Shown here: positions 54,381 to 62,440 of the stretch, piece by piece
How the letters are laid out: each line of letters begins with the position of its first letter
How positions within the stretch are numbered: the first letter of the stretch is position 1
NCBI RefSeq assembly: GCF_000442515.1
Contig: NZ_AQPH01000007.1
Location: 28,794-92,793 of the forward strand
DNA length: 64,000 bases
Direction: 5' to 3'
DNA from: Magnetospirillum fulvum MGU-K5
GTDB taxonomy: Bacteria; Pseudomonadota; Alphaproteobacteria; Rhodospirillales; Magnetospirillaceae
Notes under the pieces: model-generated
What the model was told of the DNA's origin: nothing
Database searches by the model: none
The model's input: only the letters and a program-made list of their open reading frames with translations
Translations under genes and position numbers: made by a program

Positions 54381-56830
54381 TCGGATCTAGCGATCACATC
54401 TTCCATCCGCAGTTTTCCTCGCCCGCCACCTCCACTGCCAGCACCCGGGTCGACGGCGCCAGACGACGACCCTTCGAACGACTTTTGCAGTCCCCCGGCG
54501 CCACCTTCGACCCCTTTTGCGCCAGTCTGCCCAGCACGATCCAGGGCATGACCGGCCGAGGCAGAACCATCCATGTCATGCATGACGGCACCACCTACCC
54601 AGCGCAGTATCTGGTTCGGCATCAAGTCCACCGTCTTGAAGCTCATGTTGGCAATGCCATAGACGGTGACGCTGTAGAGAATGACATGCAGCGTCCCGAT
54701 CAGCAGCCCGACCGATGCCCCGCCTTGAACCGACTTCATTGTCGGCAAAAACAAGACGTTGAAGAGGGATACGACTGCATTGAAGATCTGCAGCCCGATT
54801 ACGAGGGCGATCACCATTAGCACGGGCCGCAGGAACAGGCCGAGCAGGATCGTGTAGCCATTCTGTGCCATCGGCCCAGCCAGTCCCTCACCATCGGTCC
54901 GCAAATGGGCGATCAGCAGGATCGGCATGGCAACAATGGCCTCAAAGATCAGCACCAACCAGGACACACAGCCGAACATCCAGCGAACCAGCGGCAGGAA
55001 CGGCAGGCCGACGGCCAGCAAGCCGCCCGACGAAATCAAGGCAGAGGCAAGAACGGCAACGAAGGGCGACAGGAAGCCGAGGCTTGCCGAAATGGCCTTC
55101 CCGAACATCATGAAGATGCCGAGTCCTGCTACCGTCCCCTCCGGACACGCCAATGAGCCAATCGCGGCGGCGGACCCAAGGCCGGTTGAAGCCCCGGCCA
55201 ACAGCGCCATCCCCAAAATGAAGGCCAAAGACCAATTCAGGATCTTGTGGCCGAAAGCGACCGTCTCACCAAGCGGGTCGGCCGTGGTCATTTGGAAATC
55301 AGCGACTAGATCGGAGAATCCAAACATGGCAAAGACATGGTCGACTAGGCCGTCCTGTGTGCCTGCAGAGGTGCTCTCAAACGTCGGACGGCCGGCATCA
55401 ACCAGTGCGGCATGCCAGTATGCATCCGCCGCCACAATGGGACGGCGGACCTCCTCTGGCCAGTCGGCGCGTACCGCCGGTCCGACGGTTTGTGGGATGG
55501 CGGATGCCGCCGCTAGAATCTGGCCGTTCAGCCTGGAAATGGTGTTAAACCACGCTGGAGCCGCAGCCCAGCCGGCAGCCTTCGTATCGTCGCTCATCTG
55601 CTTCTGTGCCTCGCCGTTCTGGGCCGCAACAGCCGCCGCGACATGCGCCACGATAGCTTGGCTGTAACGGTCGATCAGACTTTGAGCCGTCGATGTCGGA
55701 GGAAGAGCCGTGCGCTTGGAGGCGTTGGGATTCTCTGCGGCAAGGATTTGCTTCGCCAGTGCCTGCACGTCGGGCAGCACCTGCATCAGTGCGTCCCGAT
55801 GGGCCGTTATCAATTCCTTGGCGCCGGCCTCCGACACATTGTCTGGTGGCGAGAATCGAATGGCCCCGCAGGCTTTCCGTGGATAGCTGCTGGTTCCGTC
55901 ATAGGACCGTTCGACCGCCACCACCTGAGGATTCGAGGAGAGCAAAGGATATTTGAGCTCCCGACTAACCTTGACTGCGATGTATGGCGAGTCGCCGGTA
56001 TTGTTCGCCACGGCATTGAATGCCGCCATACAAGTTTCGATCTGTAACGCGTTGGCCAGCACGCTGTCTGATTTTGGAACCCGAGGAGTGACGATCGTCC
56101 CTTTGCCGCTGGCGATCGTAGTGGTAAACGCGGTCCAGACCGACGAAGCGGCCTTCCCACCTTGGCCAGCCAGCCAAACGGTCGCCAGCTGGCCGCTGTT
56201 CCAGCCATCTGAGATCGGCACCAAGAAACCCACCGCAAAAACCAAACGGATGGGTGCCCACATGATCGAGTGCCGCTTGCCACCCGGCGAGCCGTGGTGA
56301 CCAGACTCGAGCACAAACACACTGATATTCCATATAGTAAGCAAGCTGCCGATACTGAGGGCGACGCCATTGTAGACCAATAGCATTGCTCCAAGTGCAC
56401 TCTGTACCTTGGCCCCGGTATTTCCACCTGCGGCAATACCGAACACATCAGTCAGCCATTTTTGCGATAGATCCCCGCCGGCGGCCAACCCGCTCAGCGC
56501 CTCCTGCGCATAAGCTGTACCGACGGCGATCTTCGCCAAACCGATCAATCCGCCGACTACCAGCGACAGCAACAGAAGCACCACCAACCCATACGGGGCC
56601 GCCTGCTTTGGGTCACGCCACCGCACCAGCTGCCCGGCTTCACTCAATATGTCGAGCGCCCCCACTTCGCCGGACTTCACAAACTCCTTCTTGGCTGCAG
56701 GATGGTTGGCAGGAAGAATGCCCGCGTCGATAAACAAGAGAGCAATCAGGCGGGCGAACAGGCGCCGCGTATAGCCCCAGTCAGGACGGAACTGCGGCAG
56801 GAAGGCGAATTTGAATGCTGCACCAATCAT
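54377..56830 (-). CDS. DotA/TraY-family type IV secretion membrane protein (orphan)
   Basis: 817 aa polytopic inner-membrane protein. A cytoplasmic N-terminus with LFARLIALLFIDAGILP is followed by a first helix (LVVLLLLSLVVGGLIGLAKI), then a pair near residues 150-210, a large ~270-residue periplasmic domain, and a C-terminal block of about five helices (LAFILGMALLAG, FLSPFVAVLASALISSGGLL, VLMVIALVIGLQIFNAVV). The last ~80 residues are Gly/Ser-rich and hydrophilic. This architecture is that of DotA (Legionella) and TraY (IncI plasmids). No other Dot/Icm-Tra genes are in the window. TraY of IncI is also the target of entry exclusion. Confidence 0.83.
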   Translation of the reverse strand: MIGAAFKFAFLPQFRPDWGYTRRLFARLIALLFIDAGILPANHPAAKKEFVKSGEVGALDILSEAGQLVRWRDPKQAAPYGLVVLLLLSLVVGGLIGLAKIAVGTAYAQEALSGLAAGGDLSQKWLTDVFGIAAGGNTGAKVQSALGAMLLVYNGVALSIGSLLTIWNISVFVLESGHHGSPGGKRHSIMWAPIRLVFAVGFLVPISDGWNSGQLATVWLAGQGGKAASSVWTAFTTTIASGKGTIVTPRVPKSDSVLANALQIETCMAAFNAVANNTGDSPYIAVKVSRELKYPLLSSNPQVVAVERSYDGTSSYPRKACGAIRFSPPDNVSEAGAKELITAHRDALMQVLPDVQALAKQILAAENPNASKRTALPPTSTAQSLIDRYSQAIVAHVAAAVAAQNGEAQKQMSDDTKAAGWAAAPAWFNTISRLNGQILAAASAIPQTVGPAVRADWPEEVRRPIVAADAYWHAALVDAGRPTFESTSAGTQDGLVDHVFAMFGFSDLVADFQMTTADPLGETVAFGHKILNWSLAFILGMALLAGASTGLGSAAAIGSLACPEGTVAGLGIFMMFGKAISASLGFLSPFVAVLASALISSGGLLAVGLPFLPLVRWMFGCVSWLVLIFEAIVAMPILLIAHLRTDGEGLAGPMAQNGYTILLGLFLRPVLMVIALVIGLQIFNAVVSLFNVLFLPTMKSVQGGASVGLLIGTLHVILYSVTVYGIANMSFKTVDLMPNQILRWVGGAVMHDMDGSASAGHALDRAGQTGAKGVEGGAGGLQKSFEGSSSGAVDPGAGSGGGGRGKLRMEDVIARSD

Positions 56831-57075
56831 TTGCCGTCGCTCCTATTTTTCGGAGCTAAGACCCACTTTCTCAGCAGCAACAAAAATACAGAGGACAACA
56901 ATACTGATAAGATTGCCGCCTCGACCACCGAACGGCTTCCAAAGTAAGCGTGGATTGCAAGCCCACATGCAGACGAGAGGGCGAGCATTCCGATGACGAT
57001 CAAAAAATATGCCTGGAAAATGCAAAAGCATATTTCTTTTGTGGCGTTGAATATCACTCTATAAATCGTCACCAT
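56827..57075 (-). CDS. Small membrane protein next to the DotA/TraY gene
   Basis: 82 aa with two hydrophobic segments (IFQAYFLIVIGMLALSSACG and VEAAILSVLLSSVFLLLL) and a basic end (RKWVLAPKNRSDGK). Its stop overlaps the DotA/TraY start by 4 nt, so the two are translated together and may form a complex. No family recognised. Confidence 0.65.
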   Translation of the reverse strand: MVTIYRVIFNATKEICFCIFQAYFLIVIGMLALSSACGLAIHAYFGSRSVVEAAILSVLLSSVFLLLLRKWVLAPKNRSDGK

Positions 57076-57087
57076 TTTACCCCCCCA

Positions 57088-57411
57088 TCAGTTTGGAATG
57101 TCAGATTTCGACATAATGGCATCAAGGATGCGCTCGCGTTTCCGCATCATCTGCGCGCCGGTAGTCCACCCTGCGTCGTATTCGGGATCATGACGGCAGC
57201 GATTCGGACGACCGCGGCGCGCGTCGATCAGTCCGCGAAGCTGGCGAGCCTCGGCCATCGAATAGTTGGGGCAAGCTGCGAGTAACCCCGCGAGTTCTTT
57301 CAACTCGGCGAACGGCCCCGCAAAATCGAGCTGCATAAGCCACTCGTCCCATGCATCGGCGTTGGGATCATTGCGGTGGATAGAATCATACTGTATGTTT
57401 TCGCTCGTCAT
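57088..57411 (-). CDS. Hypothetical protein of the element
   Basis: 107 aa from an ATG with the strong ribosome site AAGGAGAACAGG. Soluble, mixed charge, with RHDPEYDAGWTTGAQMM reminiscent of the DxxYxxGW segments elsewhere in the element. It leads into the small membrane protein and DotA/TraY genes (12 nt gap), a likely operon of three. Confidence 0.6.
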   Translation of the reverse strand: MTSENIQYDSIHRNDPNADAWDEWLMQLDFAGPFAELKELAGLLAACPNYSMAEARQLRGLIDARRGRPNRCRHDPEYDAGWTTGAQMMRKRERILDAIMSKSDIPN

Positions 57412-57739
57412 TGTCCTGTTCTCCTTAAGCATAGGCAGGATGGTGACAGGGCCGACGGTGCTCGCAACACCGTCGGCTCACCAACATTATTATTGTAATA
57501 TTTTGTATGGCACGGAACAATTACTTATTTATGGGAGATAAGTAATTTTCACGCCAAGTTCTATACTTGGTACCGCTTTCACATCTTTTGCAGCAGGACC
57601 CCCTCCCGCTGGATGTTCTCCATTAATCGACGGCCGAGCGAAATCGCCCCCTATGAAGGTGGGACACTTCCTCGTTGAAGGCGCGGAGCGCCGCGGGAAC
57701 CATCGCGCGATTGGCCACCGTTATGTGCCTCAGGTTGCT
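57412..57739. other. AT-rich intergenic region with two perfect palindromes
   Basis: 328 bp. GCCGACGGTG-loop-CACCGTCGGC (57451-57477) and AATTACTTAT-loop-ATAAGTAATT (57519-57547), each a perfect 10-bp stem, bracket an AT-rich segment. Between the Rep-like gene's stop and the 107-aa gene's start. Candidates: transcription end or start of the neighbours, or part of a replication origin. No gene seen. Confidence 0.5.
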
Positions 57740-59125
57740 TCACCGCGCCTCTGCGACGTAGCGGTATCTCTCTCTTGCCAAAATCACTTTTTCTTCATGT
57801 CGAGGATCATCTTCCGCAAACTTCATGAGGCGGGTAACAATAGCCAATGCGCCGCCGCGATTCCACTTTCCGGCCCCCAGCACCACCGCGGAACGTAGCG
57901 TCCCGGCAAGCGCCTTCACTAGCCTTTCTTTGATCACGGCTCTTGCTTCAGTGGTTTTTCTCCCCAAGGGAATTCCCATTGTGATCGAGCTGGCGTGATA
58001 ATAGGCGGCAGCCCAAAACCAATGCAGCGGCCAGCGCGCCCGGTTGCTGTCCGCCGAGGGCTGGCACAAGCGCCGAGTGGTTAACGCCTCCGACAGCAGG
58101 GTTTCCAGGTTGATGAGCAAATCGAGCATGGTCGAAATGCGACGGTTCTTCAGCCAGTCGGAGCGCATTCGAATTTCCAACCGCCACACATGTTCTTGCC
58201 GGCCATCGGCTTGACGGATCCACAGCCCCGATTTTTCCCAGAGGTCAAGCATCCATGTTTTTCCGGACGCCTCTTCTATTTCCCGACCCTTGTCGTAGAC
58301 CTGGATTTCGAGCGGAGCCCGCTTGCCGATTGTCAGCGTCTCGAGTCGGCCCGCCTTTCCCCATACCTCGTCATGATCCCGATCCCGCCCAAACGCCCCG
58401 GATTTTTTCACCTCGCTGTGACAAATGACCTGTTCAATCAATCCCGGCCTCATCTCAGTGGTGAAATCGGGTGCGAAGAAGTCGAACGCAAAATGCGCCT
58501 CGCTCAGCCTCTCCCAATCATCGCCACGCCGACCTCCGAGGGCCAAAACCGCTTTCAACGCTCTTTCCCGGAGCCGGGCGTAGTCGTGTTCCCACAAGCC
58601 CGCGGCCGAGTACCACACCGACACGGGAAAGGCCATTTTTAGCGGGCGAATCAGGATGGCCATATCATCATTGGCTATCCAGTATTTGACCCCACGTCCG
58701 CCACGGGCGGACATCTGGAACGATTGCCCCCCGAGTTCGAACATCTCGCGGCCCTCCCCATCCTCTGAATAAGAAGCTGCCTGCTGTTTTGCCCCCTCTA
58801 GCCTCTCCTCTATTAATTCTGGAATCTCGATATCGAAGGCTTCTTTCACCGTGTCGAACCCAGACGCCAGCAGAAATGCCCGGTTTTGCCAGACTCCATT
58901 GGCAGGCAGGTTCAAAGAGGGCAAGCTTCGCCCTCCATGCAGCGTATCCCCGATCCCCCCTATTAGGTGGTGGGGGGATTGGTCCGTGGTGAGATTGCCA
59001 TGAGGTGAAGCAGCCGCACGGTCGTCGTCCTTGACCTTAGCGGTGTGCTCGTGAAAAGTGGTGGCAGGCACGCCCTGAGGCGTGCCTGCACGTGCGGCCG
59101 TCGCCGCGCTCGCAGTCATCATCAT
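57740..59125 (-). CDS. Rep-like replication initiation protein
   Basis: 461 aa. After a variable, low-complexity N-terminus (three consecutive ATGs at 59117-59125; start uncertain) the body resembles plasmid/phage replication initiation factors: EAHFAFDFFAPDFTTEM (metal-binding-like), LEIQVYDKGREIEEASGK, and WRLEIRMRSDWLK. The YDK...E and WRLEIR pattern is that of the Rep_trans/phage gene II type proteins that nick DNA for rolling-circle replication. Assignment is from pattern only. It would let the excised circle replicate before transfer. Confidence 0.68.
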   Translation of the reverse strand: MMMTASAATAARAGTPQGVPATTFHEHTAKVKDDDRAAASPHGNLTTDQSPHHLIGGIGDTLHGGRSLPSLNLPANGVWQNRAFLLASGFDTVKEAFDIEIPELIEERLEGAKQQAASYSEDGEGREMFELGGQSFQMSARGGRGVKYWIANDDMAILIRPLKMAFPVSVWYSAAGLWEHDYARLRERALKAVLALGGRRGDDWERLSEAHFAFDFFAPDFTTEMRPGLIEQVICHSEVKKSGAFGRDRDHDEVWGKAGRLETLTIGKRAPLEIQVYDKGREIEEASGKTWMLDLWEKSGLWIRQADGRQEHVWRLEIRMRSDWLKNRRISTMLDLLINLETLLSEALTTRRLCQPSADSNRARWPLHWFWAAAYYHASSITMGIPLGRKTTEARAVIKERLVKALAGTLRSAVVLGAGKWNRGGALAIVTRLMKFAEDDPRHEEKVILARERYRYVAEAR

Positions 59126-59147
59126 CTGGGCTCAGCAGATGGCGGGC

Positions 59148-59438
59148 TTAGCGAACGCTGGCGGCGGCTATGCCGCCTTGTATCACAGGCTTTGAGGGCC
59201 GCCCTTTTTTCCTGGCCACGGGCAGTGGCTCAGTTTGTTGCGGTGCGTGCCCTTTAATCCAGGCAACGACCGCAGCCCGTTCATAGAACGCTCTTCCTCC
59301 ACGCTTAAAATACGGCAGTTCGCCCGCCGGAAGATGGTCGAAAAAGCTGACCGAGATGCCGGTCAATTCAGCAAGCTGCTGTCGTGACAGAAAGCCCAGG
59401 TCGGGATGAGGCTGGCGACGGAGATTTGCCGTGGTCAT
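59148..59438 (-). CDS. AlpA/excisionase-like helix-turn-helix protein
   Basis: 96 aa from MTTANLRRQ. Contains FLSRQQLAELTGISVSFFDH, a MerR/AlpA-type helix-turn-helix, then GELPYFKRGGRAFYERAAVVAWIKG, the wing typical of excisionases (Y-K-R-G-R-F...V..W). A basic tail follows (ARKKGRPSKP). Position at the right end, near the attachment site, supports a role in excision or in control of int/rep. Confidence 0.82.
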   Translation of the reverse strand: MTTANLRRQPHPDLGFLSRQQLAELTGISVSFFDHLPAGELPYFKRGGRAFYERAAVVAWIKGHAPQQTEPLPVARKKGRPSKPVIQGGIAAASVR

Positions 59439-59919
59439 AGCGGCTCCAAGCGATAGCGCTCGGAGCCTCTGCTGCAGGCATCCGCAAGCTGGAGTGGCAC
59501 TCACTAGCCTCGCTCCGGATCACCCGGCGCTTGATGGATGGGGCCCTTGCGTAGCCTCACCCTGGCGACGTCAATGACGTCTACACCCTCACTCCGCCGG
59601 TCAGTTGGCGCCCACCTTTCGGAAAGCGTTGTGGCCTGTATGGTTGGCCGCCGGTTGGCTTCACGGTTGTTCTCGAAGCGGGTGTCCTAGTTTCGCACCT
59701 AGTCGACGACCCGTTCGAAAATCGTCGACAGTAGCAGTCACAGCCGTAACCCTATGCAATCTGGTGGGGGTCGTCAAGACATTGGCAGCATCCAGTTGCG
59801 GTGCCCTGCGGGACAAATGCGGGACACTGCGGGACAAATTCCATGCAGTTCTCTGCTGCGGCATACAGCGCCAAGCCATTGCTACATATTACAATTCCAT
59901 GCTGCCTGCGGATCACTCG
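59439..59919. other. Right-end non-coding region of the element
   Basis: 481 bp before attR. It holds an 8-bp inverted repeat GTCGACGA/TCGTCGAC (59702-59729), and three TGCGGGACA units, two of which repeat the left-end 22-mer (59807-59828) with a third immediately after (59828-59836). No gene seen. Confidence 0.55.
59807..59836 (+). repeat. Candidate integrase arm-type sites, right end
   Basis: TGCGGGACAAATGCGGGACACT at 59807-59828, identical to 47367-47388, and a third unit TGCGGGACAA. Same orientation as on the left. Confidence 0.6.
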
Positions 59920-59969
59920 CTGTCTTCGGGAGGCAGGGGCCGGAGGTTCGAATCCTCTCACTCCGACCA
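59920..59969 (+). repeat. attR: 50-bp direct repeat (tRNA-Pro 3' remnant)
   Basis: Exact copy of tRNA-Pro nt 28-77. No acceptor 5' half or D arm precedes it, so it cannot form a tRNA. Confidence 0.93.
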
Positions 59970-59971
59970 AC

Positions 59972-60012
59972 AAAGGCCAGTCAATCCAACGGGTTGACTG
60001 GCCTTTACCTTT
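59972..60012 (+). terminator. Displaced terminator of tRNA-Pro
   Basis: 13-bp perfect stem AAAGGCCAGTCAA (59972-59984) / TTGACTGGCCTTT (59994-60006), followed by ACCTTTTG. It is 3 nt past the attR copy; before integration it would have ended the tRNA transcript. Confidence 0.85.
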
Positions 60013-60107
60013 TGCGGGCCTGCTATTGCTCCAAGGCTCTGGAGCCGCCACCGCTTCGCGTTTACCCTGGTCTGGCCGCCCGATGCGGCACAAGGGAGCG
60101 AGAATCG

Positions 60108-60863
60108 ATGAAGCAGACGATCTGGACGCAGCGCTATGACATCAATTCGATCGTCTTGAACCACCGCAAGCGGCTGGGGCTGGTCGGCCTGCTGAAAATC
60201 CTGCAAGACACCGCCTGGACCCACGCCAACCATCTCGGCCACGGCTTTGACGACATGCTCAGCCGCAACACCATCTGGGTGCTGACCCGGCAAAAGCTGG
60301 CGATGACCGATTGGCCGGGCTGGGGCGATATCGTCGACATCCGCACCTGGGTCCGTCCGATCACCGGCCCGCTGGCCCAGCGCGATTACGAAATCTTCTG
60401 CGGCGACCGCAAGCTGGGCGAAGGCACCGCGAGCTGGCTGACGCTGGACCAGACGACGCGGCGGCCGATGAAGCTGTCTTTGACCGAAAGCGACACGATC
60501 TGTCGCGGCGACGGCACCTTGGCCACGACCCCGGAAAAGATCGCCATGCGGCCCGACCTCACTGTCACGGCGACGATCCCGGCCAGGATCAGCGATCTCG
60601 ACGTCAACGGCCACGTCAACAATGTCTGCTATGCCCAGTGGATTCTGGACAGCCTGCCGCTCGAGGACCATTCCGCCTATCGCATGAGCGAGTACGAGAT
60701 CAACTTCCTGGGCGAAAGCCGCCTGGGCGACAATGTGGCGCTGGAGCGCGAAGACCTGCCGCCCTCCCCCACCGCGCCGGTGCGGCTCCATTTCCAGGGC
60801 AAGCGGGACAGCGACAGCACCGCACTCTTTGCCGCCCGGATCGGGGTTACCCCGGCGGCCTGA
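60108..60863 (+). CDS. Acyl-[ACP] thioesterase-like hotdog-fold protein
   Basis: 251 aa with two hotdog halves, as in plant FatA/FatB and bacterial TesA-unlike acyl-ACP thioesterases. First half: QRYDINSIVLNHRKRLGLV, RNTIWVLTRQKLAM; second half: SDLDVNGHVNNVCYAQWILDSLP, containing the catalytic Asn/His (DxNxHxxN). It should release fatty acids from ACP in the cytoplasm. ATG at 60108 follows AAGGGAGCGAG; an in-frame extension upstream runs through attR and is rejected. Confidence 0.88.
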   Translation: MKQTIWTQRYDINSIVLNHRKRLGLVGLLKILQDTAWTHANHLGHGFDDMLSRNTIWVLTRQKLAMTDWPGWGDIVDIRTWVRPITGPLAQRDYEIFCGDRKLGEGTASWLTLDQTTRRPMKLSLTESDTICRGDGTLATTPEKIAMRPDLTVTATIPARISDLDVNGHVNNVCYAQWILDSLPLEDHSAYRMSEYEINFLGESRLGDNVALEREDLPPSPTAPVRLHFQGKRDSDSTALFAARIGVTPAA

Positions 60864-60894
60864 TCGCCACCAAAGGGCGGCGCGCAAACAGATC

Positions 60895-60923
60895 GTGACC
60901 CTCTGGCGAGGGCGTGCTATAGT
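60895..60923 (+). promoter_or_regulatory. Predicted promoter of the Gln-rich protein
   Basis: GTGACC (60895-60900), 17-nt spacer, TATAGT (60918-60923), with extended -10 TGC. Confidence 0.55.
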
Positions 60924-60959
60924 GAAGGTTGAAATACCTCGCCAGAAAGGCACACGGCC

Positions 60960-61199
60960 ATGGACATCTCAGCCATCGGCAGCAAGAACACCGCCGTCTT
61001 TCTCCCCCGCGCTCAGACCCAGCTTACTGGTCCTTATGCTGCGGCCAAACAGCAGGAGACCACGGCCCAGGTGTTGAGCCAAAGCCCGGCCCAGCAGCTT
61101 CAGCAAGCCCAGCAGGCCCAGGCGCAGCAGCCCCAACCCCTGGCTGCCACGCCACCCGGCAAGGGCAGCGTCGGTCAAGCCCTCGACGTCTCGGCGTAG
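60960..61199 (+). CDS. Hypothetical Gln/Ala-rich small protein
   Basis: 79 aa, MDISAIGSKNTAVFLP at the start, then a low-complexity run of QQAQ repeats and a Pro/Gly/Ser end. Own promoter and an AGAAAGG ribosome site. The N-terminus vaguely recalls small motility-associated proteins, but I do not claim the family. Not secreted by any visible signal. Confidence 0.55.
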   Translation: MDISAIGSKNTAVFLPRAQTQLTGPYAAAKQQETTAQVLSQSPAQQLQQAQQAQAQQPQPLAATPPGKGSVGQALDVSA

Positions 61200-61227
61200 C
61201 CGTCGGTCCCTCGTCTGATCTTCGCCC

Positions 61228-61250
61228 ACCCTCTCCCGGATGGAGAGGGT
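61228..61250. repeat. REP-like palindrome
   Basis: ACCCTCTCC-CGGAT-GGAGAGGGT, perfect stem. Same family as the palindromes at 26788 and 33098; a weaker CCCTCGCCC/GGGAGGG follows at about 61300-61317. Confidence 0.6.
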
Positions 61251-61384
61251 GCGGTGATGGCGTTTCCGCCTGCCCCCTCCGCCCGACGCAGGCACCCCCT
61301 CGCCCGCAGCGGGAGGGACTTGTCAGTCCTTCCCCCCAAGGGTACATCTGACGGAGCTTCCCCCCTGATCGCAGGATGCCCGTC

Positions 61385-62433
61385 ATGAGCAGCAAGCCCC
61401 CGCGCAAGTTCTTCGAGCCGCTGGCCATCGGTGCCCCGATGCCGTATCGCGACCTGCCGGTGCGGCTGGAGCGGATGATCCATTTCTTCCCGCCCCACAT
61501 CGAGAAGATGCGGGCCAAGGCCGCCGAGATCGGCCGTCAGGTCGATGTGCTGCTCGGCAATCTCGAAGACGCAATCCCGGCCGAAGCCAAGGACGCGGCG
61601 CGGGCCGGGTTCATCGAGGTGGCGCGGGCCTGGGACAATCCCGCCACCGGGCTGTGGACGCGGGTCAATTGCCTGAACTCCCCCTGGTTCCTTGACGACC
61701 TCACCGAGATCGTCGCGGCGGCGGGCGACAAGGTTGACGTGGTGATGCTGCCCAAGGTCGAAGGACCGTGGGACATCCATTATCTCGACCAGTTGCTGGC
61801 CCAGTTGGAAGCGAAGCATCAGGTGCGCCGCCCGATCCTGATCCACGCGATCCTGGAAACCGCGCTGGGGGTCGATAATGTCGCCGCGATCGCCCAGGCC
61901 AGCCCGCGGATGCATGGCATGAGCCTGGGGCCAGCCGATCTGGCCGCCTCGCGTGGGATGAAGACCACCCGGGTCGGCGGCGGCCATCCCTTCTATGGCG
62001 TGCTGGAAGATGCCGCCCCGACCGCTCCCACCGCACCCTGTTCCAGCAGGACCCCTGGCATTACACCGTCGCCAAGATGGTCGATGCCTGCCAATCGGCG
62101 GGGATCAAGGCGTTCTATGGCCCGTTCGGCGACTTTTCCGACGATGCCGCCTGCGAGGCGCAGTTCCGCAACGCCTTCCTGCTCGGCTGTGTCGGCGGCT
62201 GGAGCCTTCACCCCAAGCAGATCGAGATCGCCAAGGCGGTGTTCAGCCCCGATCCGGCCGAAGTCCGCTTCGCCCTTAAAATCCTCGCCGCGATGCCCGA
62301 CGGCACCGGCGCGGTGATGATCGACGGCAAGATGCAGGACGACGCCACCTGGAAACAGGCCAAGGTGATCGCCGACCTCGCCCGCGCCGTCGCCGCCCGC
62401 GACCCGGCGATGGCCGAAGCCTACGGGCTGTGA
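61385..62433 (+). pseudogene. CitE/HpcH-type CoA-ester lyase (malyl-CoA lyase-like), apparent frameshift
   Basis: Would be ~349 aa. First frame: [44 protein letters not shown] (Mg-binding), [24 protein letters not shown] and [12 protein letters not shown]. The second frame resumes with [47 protein letters not shown]. The two halves of a single HpcH/HpaI aldolase fold are thus in different frames, shifted near 62008-62030, where inserting one base restores the frame. Either a recent inactivation or an assembly error. Members cleave malyl- or methylmalyl-type CoA esters. Confidence 0.83.
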
Positions 62434-62440
62434 GCCGCCG

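Larger units (their letters stand above)
47298..59969. mobile_element. Integrative mobilizable element in tRNA-Pro
   Basis: About 12.7 kb between the intact tRNA and the duplicated 3' tRNA end. It encodes a tyrosine integrase at the left end facing inward, an excisionase-like HTH and Rep-like protein at the right, a MobV-like relaxase with oriT-like site, three toxin-antitoxin loci and an orphan DotA/TraY protein. Gene content, lower GC, many small unknown genes and the att duplication all support transfer. No mating-pair-formation set and no phage structural genes are present. Confidence 0.92.

Noticed and set aside
59920..59969. Second tRNA-Pro
   Set aside because: Only the 3' half is present; no D arm or 5' acceptor strand upstream, so it is the attR remnant.
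47298..59969. Prophage
   Set aside because: No capsid, portal, terminase, tail or lysis genes; relaxase and oriT indicate a mobilizable element.
59754..60107. N-terminal extension of the acyl-ACP thioesterase
   Set aside because: It would translate through the attR repeat and the tRNA terminator; the ATG at 60108 has a good ribosome site and begins the conserved fold.
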